DNA of 64,000 nt from Stomorhina lunata. Taxonomy: Eukaryota > Arthropoda > Insecta > Diptera > Rhiniidae. The notes below the pieces were generated by a model that did no database searches, was not told the origin of the DNA, and saw only the letters and a program-made list of their open reading frames with translations. The DNA is taken from the NCBI GenBank assembly GCA_933228675.1, contig OW121741.1, positions 136,122,649 through 136,186,648 of the forward strand, written 5' to 3'. The position numbers and the translations under genes are program-made. This document shows, piece after piece, positions 59,013 to 64,000 of the stretch (position 1 is its first letter; the number at the start of each line of letters is the position of its first letter).

Positions 59013-62000
59013 ATGTTAAAGTCAGAGTCTAAGTCAAGTGACCAAGAAATTATAAGAAGTGAAATGACTTCTCCTCATGTGTTTTCCGTCGCAACAACAA
59101 TTGCACCACTTAACCTCAAAGAAAGCAACATGTGTGTCACATGGAAGTCGTGGAAGAACCAATTTAAGATATTTATGAGGGCGTCAAACTTAGAACAGCA
59201 GACGGAGCAACGTAAAGTAGCACTACTGTTACACCACCTAGGACCGGAGTGTCTACAGATTTTTAATTCCTTTAATGTTGACATAGACGTTGTGAAATAT
59301 GATGACTTGCTAGCAAAATTAGATGTATATTTTATTCCAAAGGCCAACATCGCTATGGAACGTCATACTTTCTTTTCAAGAAAACAAGCTCAACATGAGT
59401 CTATTGAGGATTATGTAACTGTGCTAAAAAATCAAAGTCTACTTTGTGAATTTGGGAATTTACGGGAAGATTTAGTCAAGGATATTTTTGTTTGCGGTTT
59501 ACTCCCCATTTATTCTCAAATCAAAGAAAGGTTATTAAGTGAAAGCAAAGTTACACTTGAAAAGGCATTGGAAATAGCTAAAAATATAAATTCTGCTAAG
59601 GAAAACACAAGCCAGCTGCAACAAGAAACAAATTTTGTTGGTGTTTTAAATAAAAATCGTAACTATTCACATAATTCGTCAAACAAACGTCAAACTTCAT
59701 ATTCGCCAAAGCACCATCAAATTCAAACAAAATATACTTCACCAAACGTACTTCAACAACAACAGTGCAGTCGCTGTGGGCAACAACATAGAAAAAAATG
59801 CCCTGCAGAAAACGTCAGTTGTCATATTTGCAGTAAAAGAGGCCACTATGCAAAAATGTGCTTTTCGAAATCGCCGCAACAACAAACAAAAAAGGTAGTT
59901 AAACAAATAAAACGTGAAGATGATGATGAGAACGAAGAAAGCTTTCAAGATCTGTTTATCGGCTCTCTCACCAAAATGTGCTTTTCGAAATCGACGCAAC
60001 AACAAAGCCAACAACAAAATCAGCTTATCGGCACTCTCAACAACTGTAATTCAGCCATTGATGAATGGAATGTTGAGGTAAATATTAATAAGGCGAAAAT
60101 TATTCTACAGATTGATACTGGAGCACAAGCAAATATATTGTCAAAAGAAACAACAAAACTGTTAAATTTAACTAAACTTTTGAAATTTACTAACACTAAT
60201 ATTTTAACATTTAGTGGCGAAAAGCTGCCTCTGTTAGGTAAAATTGATTTAGCATTTTCTTATAATGGTAACATTTATAAAAGTACATTCTTTATATTAG
60301 ATTTAAATTGCAAAAATTTAATTGGATTAGATTTAGCTAAAAAAATGAATTTAATCAAAACAATTAATATGATATCTTGTGATCAAATAATAGAACGCTA
60401 TTCACATGTATTTGATGGTTTAGGTCTTTTAGAAACAGAATGCCATTTAGAGCTCAAACCCAACGTAAATCCTATCGTAGATGCACCAAGAAAAATTCCT
60501 TTTAGTCTTCATGGCAAGTTAAAAGAAGAGTTAGACAGAATGATTAAACTAAATGTTATAAAGCCAGTAAGTGAACCAACTGAATGGGTCAGTTCAATTG
60601 TCTTGGTCACTAAGCCAAATGGTCAGCTTAGAATATGTTTAGACCCTCGAAATTTAAACAAGTCAATACTTCGTCCGCATTATCCCTTTCCAAATATAGA
60701 TGACTGTAAAGCCAGACTTAGTGGCTCAAAGTTTTTTAGTACATTAGATGCCACTAGCGGATTCTGGATGATCCCATTGGATGAATATTCATCCAAATTG
60801 TGTACATTCAATACACCGTTTGGAAGGTATAGGTTTTTGCGGCTACCTTTTGGTATTAATGCCGCCCCTGAACTTTTTCACTCGGAAATAGTCAAGTTTT
60901 TTAGTAATATCGAAGGGTTAATAATCTATATTGATGACTTTTTAATTTTTGCTAGAAGTGTAGAAGAACACAATCAAATATTAGAAAAAGTTTTACAAAG
61001 AGCAGAACAAATTGGTTTTAAATTTAATAAAGATAAATGCAAATTTATGCTTAAAGAAATTAAGTTCATTGGGCACATTTTTAATGAATTTGGCGTCAGA
61101 CCTGATGAAAATAAAATAAAGGCAATTTTGGAAATGCCCGTACCACAAAATGTTTCCGAACTACAAAGATTTCTCGGAATGATTAATTATTTAGGAAATT
61201 TTATTCCAAATTTGTCATGTAAAAACAAAAGTCTTAGAGATTTGCTAAAGAAAGATATTCAATGGCACTGGGATGAAGCCCAAGATAATGAGTTTAAAAG
61301 TTTAAAAACTGAAATCACAAAAAGTCCAGTTTTAACTTATTTTGACCCTAACAAGGATTTGGTTTTGAGTGTAGACGCTTCAAAAAGTGCTGTTGGTGCA
61401 GCTATTTTACACAATAAGCAACCAATCGCATACGCTTCTGCCTCACTTACAAGTGCTCAAGAGAACTACGCTCAAATTGAAAAAGAGCTATTTGCTATAG
61501 TTTTTGGCTGCATTAGATTTCACCAGTATACTTATGGCAACAAAGTATTGGTAGAAACAGATCACAAGCCATTAGTCTCCTTGTTTAATAAACCTTTATA
61601 CAAAATACCAGCTCGGCTTCAACGTTTTATGTTGCGTCTTCAATCATACGATTTGATAGTTTCATATAAGCCTGGAAAATATTTATATATAGCCGATACG
61701 TTATCCAGGTGTCCTCTGAATGAAATTGCTTTAGAGGATTTTTATGATGAAGTTGAACTTCACTGCAATTTTCTTAAATCTCATCTGGAGGTTCCTTTTT
61801 CAAATATCCATGATATTAAAAAACACGTTAAAACTGATAAAGTTTTTAATAAGCTAAAAAACTATATAGAAAACGGTTGGCCTATACATAAGAAATTAGT
61901 CGATAAAGAAGTCATGCCATACTTAAAGATAAAAGATGAAATGCATATAATTGATGACATTATCCTTAAAAACAACCAAATTTTAATTCCAAAAAGTCTT

Positions 62001-63029
62001 CAAAATGTCGTATTGAACAAGATTCACGAAAGTCATATGGGCATACAAAGATGTCAAAGTCTTGCCAGACAATCAGTATATTGGCCAAACATGTACAATG
62101 ATATTTTTAATAAGATTTCAAGTTGTGATATCTGCGCTAAATATAAAAACTCAAAATCTAAACAAGAAATTTTAACTCATGATACTTATAACATTCCATG
62201 GTTTAAAATTGGTTGCGATATCTTCGAATTCAATAAAAAGTATTACTTATTAGTAGTGGATTATTTTTCAAAATTTATTGAGATTGAATTATTAAATTCG
62301 GGATACTCAAGCCCTCATGTGATTTTAAAATTAAAATCAATTTTTTCCAGACACGGCATCCCAAGCATTTTTATATCTGATAACGGTCCGCCGTTTAACT
62401 CAAACGAATTTAAAGAATTTTTAAATGTTTGGGGTGTAGAGCACAAAACATCAAGCCCTTATTTGGCAAGATCAAATGGTCTTGCAGAACGTTCTATACA
62501 AACCATTAAAAAATTGTTATATAAATGTCTTGAAAGTGGAACAGATCCCTACATTGCCTTATTGAATTATCGAGCTACGCCCAAAGGGAATTTACCTTCA
62601 CCCTCTGAGTTATTAATGTCCCGAAAATTAAATACAAAACTTCCAACTTACTCATTGAATTTACAACCAAATTTAGTTGACATTAAAAAATATCAGGAAC
62701 AAATAAATAGTAAGGTTAAAAAGTCATCAGAACATTATAACTCACATATTAAAAACTACAAGCCTATTAATTCTGGCGATAAAGTAATGTTTAAACGAAA
62801 TCCCACTTCTTTTTGGTTTTCAGGAGAAATAGTAGAAAAATGCCCTGAACCAAGATCATTTATCATAAAGGATAAAGAAGGTTCTATGTACAGAAGAAAT
62901 GAGGAACATATAATTAAAAAACCAGAAACTCATACCAGTTCAAACAATGGTAATGATTCTGATGGTACATATGTGACCAGGCGAGGAAGGAAAGTTTTAC
63001 CACCCAATAGATTTACAACTAAAAAATAA
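59013..63029 (+). CDS. Ty3/Gypsy gag-pol polyprotein, 1338 aa, intact
   Basis: Gag and pol are fused in one frame with no frameshift signal. Order: a gag region (about residues 30-200); two zinc knuckles, C252-x2-C255 with H and C following, and C270-x2-C273-x4-H278-x4-C283; protease IDTGAQ at 367-372 (D368); reverse transcriptase (about 480-660) with YIDD at 639-642; RNase H with D788 in LSVDASKSAVGAA; integrase zinc site from H1005 to C1038/C1041; and catalytic D1069, D1123 and E1159 (35 residues between the last two). KMCFSKS and a glutamine run from the end of the second knuckle (residues 281-291) recur 40 residues later, an internal duplication. The ATG at 59013 is the first in frame after the primer-binding site. 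All catalytic residues are present, so the copy may be active. Confidence 0.95.
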   Translation: MLKSESKSSDQEIIRSEMTSPHVFSVATTIAPLNLKESNMCVTWKSWKNQFKIFMRASNLEQQTEQRKVALLLHHLGPECLQIFNSFNVDIDVVKYDDLLAKLDVYFIPKANIAMERHTFFSRKQAQHESIEDYVTVLKNQSLLCEFGNLREDLVKDIFVCGLLPIYSQIKERLLSESKVTLEKALEIAKNINSAKENTSQLQQETNFVGVLNKNRNYSHNSSNKRQTSYSPKHHQIQTKYTSPNVLQQQQCSRCGQQHRKKCPAENVSCHICSKRGHYAKMCFSKSPQQQTKKVVKQIKREDDDENEESFQDLFIGSLTKMCFSKSTQQQSQQQNQLIGTLNNCNSAIDEWNVEVNINKAKIILQIDTGAQANILSKETTKLLNLTKLLKFTNTNILTFSGEKLPLLGKIDLAFSYNGNIYKSTFFILDLNCKNLIGLDLAKKMNLIKTINMISCDQIIERYSHVFDGLGLLETECHLELKPNVNPIVDAPRKIPFSLHGKLKEELDRMIKLNVIKPVSEPTEWVSSIVLVTKPNGQLRICLDPRNLNKSILRPHYPFPNIDDCKARLSGSKFFSTLDATSGFWMIPLDEYSSKLCTFNTPFGRYRFLRLPFGINAAPELFHSEIVKFFSNIEGLIIYIDDFLIFARSVEEHNQILEKVLQRAEQIGFKFNKDKCKFMLKEIKFIGHIFNEFGVRPDENKIKAILEMPVPQNVSELQRFLGMINYLGNFIPNLSCKNKSLRDLLKKDIQWHWDEAQDNEFKSLKTEITKSPVLTYFDPNKDLVLSVDASKSAVGAAILHNKQPIAYASASLTSAQENYAQIEKELFAIVFGCIRFHQYTYGNKVLVETDHKPLVSLFNKPLYKIPARLQRFMLRLQSYDLIVSYKPGKYLYIADTLSRCPLNEIALEDFYDEVELHCNFLKSHLEVPFSNIHDIKKHVKTDKVFNKLKNYIENGWPIHKKLVDKEVMPYLKIKDEMHIIDDIILKNNQILIPKSLQNVVLNKIHESHMGIQRCQSLARQSVYWPNMYNDIFNKISSCDICAKYKNSKSKQEILTHDTYNIPWFKIGCDIFEFNKKYYLLVVDYFSKFIEIELLNSGYSSPHVILKLKSIFSRHGIPSIFISDNGPPFNSNEFKEFLNVWGVEHKTSSPYLARSNGLAERSIQTIKKLLYKCLESGTDPYIALLNYRATPKGNLPSPSELLMSRKLNTKLPTYSLNLQPNLVDIKKYQEQINSKVKKSSEHYNSHIKNYKPINSGDKVMFKRNPTSFWFSGEIVEKCPEPRSFIIKDKEGSMYRRNEEHIIKKPETHTSSNNGNDSDGTYVTRRGRKVLPPNRFTTKK

Positions 63030-63072
63030 TCTTTTTTATTTCTATATTTAATTAATAAAATAAACTAATTTT

Positions 63073-63083
63073 AAAAAGGAAGA
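63073..63083 (+). other. polypurine tract of the Gypsy element
   Basis: AAAAAGGAAGA, all purines, directly abutting the 3' LTR. It primes plus-strand synthesis in this family. Confidence 0.85.
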
Positions 63084-63262
63084 TGTTATGTAAATTAGAT
63101 TTTACATTTATATGTTACTTTTACTTAAGTATTTACATACTATACTTACATAACTATATATTAACCACCCTGTTCTATTATTAGATTTAAATTATTCTTA
63201 ACTTGTAATAAGATGTACATAATTATCATGTCATTCAATAAAGCTTTTCCATATACATAACA
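63084..63262 (+). repeat. 3' LTR of the Gypsy element
   Basis: 179 bp, same as 58748-58926 on reading. Followed by GCCGT. Confidence 0.95.
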
Positions 63263-63287
63263 GCCGTAAGAAGGTGATTTCTTGCAA

Positions 63288-63461
63288 GTAGACTCATAAA
63301 AGATCCTTTAAACTTGAATAACATTTTTCTATGAATTTTTCTATTTTATGAAAAAATTTTCTATGAAAAAAATTTCTATAGAAAATTTTTCTATAAAAAA
63401 ATTTAACGAGAAATTTTAATAAAAAATTTCATTCGATAATTTTTTTATGAAAATATTTTAA
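63288..63461 (+). repeat. 174-bp direct repeat, copy 1
   Basis: Begins GTAGACTCATAAAAGATCC and ends ATGAAAATATTTTAA. The second copy at 63597-63770 differs by very few bases. Contains satellite-like TTTCTATAGAAAATTTT motifs. Confidence 0.88.
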
Positions 63462-63512
63462 TAATAAAAAATTTTCTGTACAAAAAATTCAATTTTTTTT
63501 AAAAAGTTTTAT

Positions 63513-63596
63513 TGTTGTGTATTGCACTAAGATCCCAATTTATTACAATTATTTATTATTGTAATAAATAATTTTTTGATAAAACCCAAAAATATT
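63513..63596. mobile_element. half copy of the 131-bp MITE
   Basis: TGTTGTGTATTGCACTAAG and the following AT-rich interior match one end of the MITE at 38420-38550 and the half copy at 43656-43749. The other end is missing, and the sequence joins the second 174-bp repeat directly. Confidence 0.65.
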
Positions 63597-63770
63597 GTAG
63601 ACTCATAAAAGATCCTTTAAACTTGAATAACATTTTTCTATGAATTTTTCTATTTTATGAAAAAATTTTCTTTGAAAAAAATTTCTATAGAAAATTTTTC
63701 TATAAAAAAATTTAACGAGAAATTTTAATAAAAAATTTCATTCGATAATTTTTTTATGAAAATATTTTAA
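63597..63770 (+). repeat. 174-bp direct repeat, copy 2
   Basis: Second copy of 63288-63461, 309 bp downstream, near-identical. Confidence 0.88.
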
Positions 63771-63774
63771 GCCA

Positions 63775-64000
63775 CAGTTTTTTAAAAAACTATTTTCATT
63801 ACAAATTTTTATATGGACAATTTCAATACAAAATTTTTCTTTTCTATACAAAAATTTTTGAAAAACTATTTTCATTAAAAATTTTTATATGGACAATTTC
63901 AATACAAAATTTTTTTTTTTCTATACAAAAATTTTTGAAAAACACTTTTCATAAAAAATTTTTATATGGACAATTTCAATACAAAAATTTTTTTTCTATA
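63775..64000 (+). repeat. tandem repeat of 76-77 bp, cut by the window end
   Basis: ATATGGACAATTTCAATAC occurs at 63811, 63887 and 63964. The units also share a CTATACAAAAATTTTTGAAA segment. At least three units; the array continues beyond the window. Confidence 0.88.

Larger units (their letters stand above)
58748..63262 (+). mobile_element. complete Ty3/Gypsy LTR retrotransposon (4515 bp)
   Basis: Two direct 179-bp LTRs (TG...CA) enclose a short leader, one intact gag-pol and a polypurine tract. GCCGT at 58743-58747 and 63263-63267 is the 5-bp target duplication. I found no difference between the LTRs. There is no env and no second frame. The reverse transcriptase and paired zinc knuckles suggest the mag lineage of Metaviridae, judged from family knowledge and not from an alignment. 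It inserted into the third unit of a tandem repeat of about 150 bp. Confidence 0.96.

Overview
This looks like repeat-rich nuclear DNA from a higher dipteran fly. The evidence is extreme AT richness, a BEL/Pao and a Ty3/Gypsy LTR retrotransposon, a mariner with 41-residue DD-D spacing (a spacing known from fly elements), tRNA-derived SINEs, and dispersed repeats carrying GTCT runs of a kind common in fly genomes. I see no host protein-coding gene and no rRNA or tRNA gene. Every protein-coding sequence I can support belongs to a transposable element. The genus cannot be read from this window; a calyptrate fly is a reasonable guess. The setting is either heterochromatin or the inside of a very large repeat-filled intron.

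Layout. Positions 1-23320 are mostly satellite. They hold a 31-bp AT-rich array (1-476), a small 30-bp array (3105-3356), a second 31-bp family in three blocks of alternating orientation (5005-7492 plus, 8679-9810 minus, 10726-12676 plus), a 29-bp array (14986-18546) and a large 31-bp array (19797-23318) that is the inverse of the one at position 1. A 65-bp-arm foldback lies at 2812-2996. Positions 23958-33818 are a complete BEL/Pao element with 417-bp LTRs that read as identical and a TAGTT target duplication. It has an intact 1757-residue gag-pol, and downstream of pol a second open region encoding zinc knuckles plus a retropepsin-like domain, placed directly after a good splice acceptor. 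Positions 33824-48586 hold MITEs, SINEs, short duplications and three further 30-bp arrays. Positions 48587-50749 are a MITE-like repeat into which an apparently intact mariner (48705-50008) has inserted. Positions 51561-54055 are another 31-bp array. Positions 54811-57355 are a degenerate dispersed repeat. Positions 58748-63262 are a complete Ty3/Gypsy element with 179-bp LTRs that read as identical, a GCCGT target duplication and one intact 1338-residue gag-pol. The window ends in small tandem duplications.

How the parts relate. Roughly 20 kb is tandem satellite and a similar amount is transposon. All satellite families have 29-31 bp periods built round the same dyad, TTTCTATAGAAA or a close variant, between A and T tracts, so they look like divergent descendants of one ancestor. 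Three 30-bp arrays end against the same non-repetitive flank, which suggests the arrays travel inside a mobile unit. The two LTR elements and the mariner have intact reading frames and clear ends, so they are recent insertions.

The strongest candidate for something undescribed is the BEL/Pao element. Its env position holds not an envelope but a second nucleocapsid-protease-like module with its own start and splice acceptor. Coordinates and translations were read by eye; no alignment or database search was possible.
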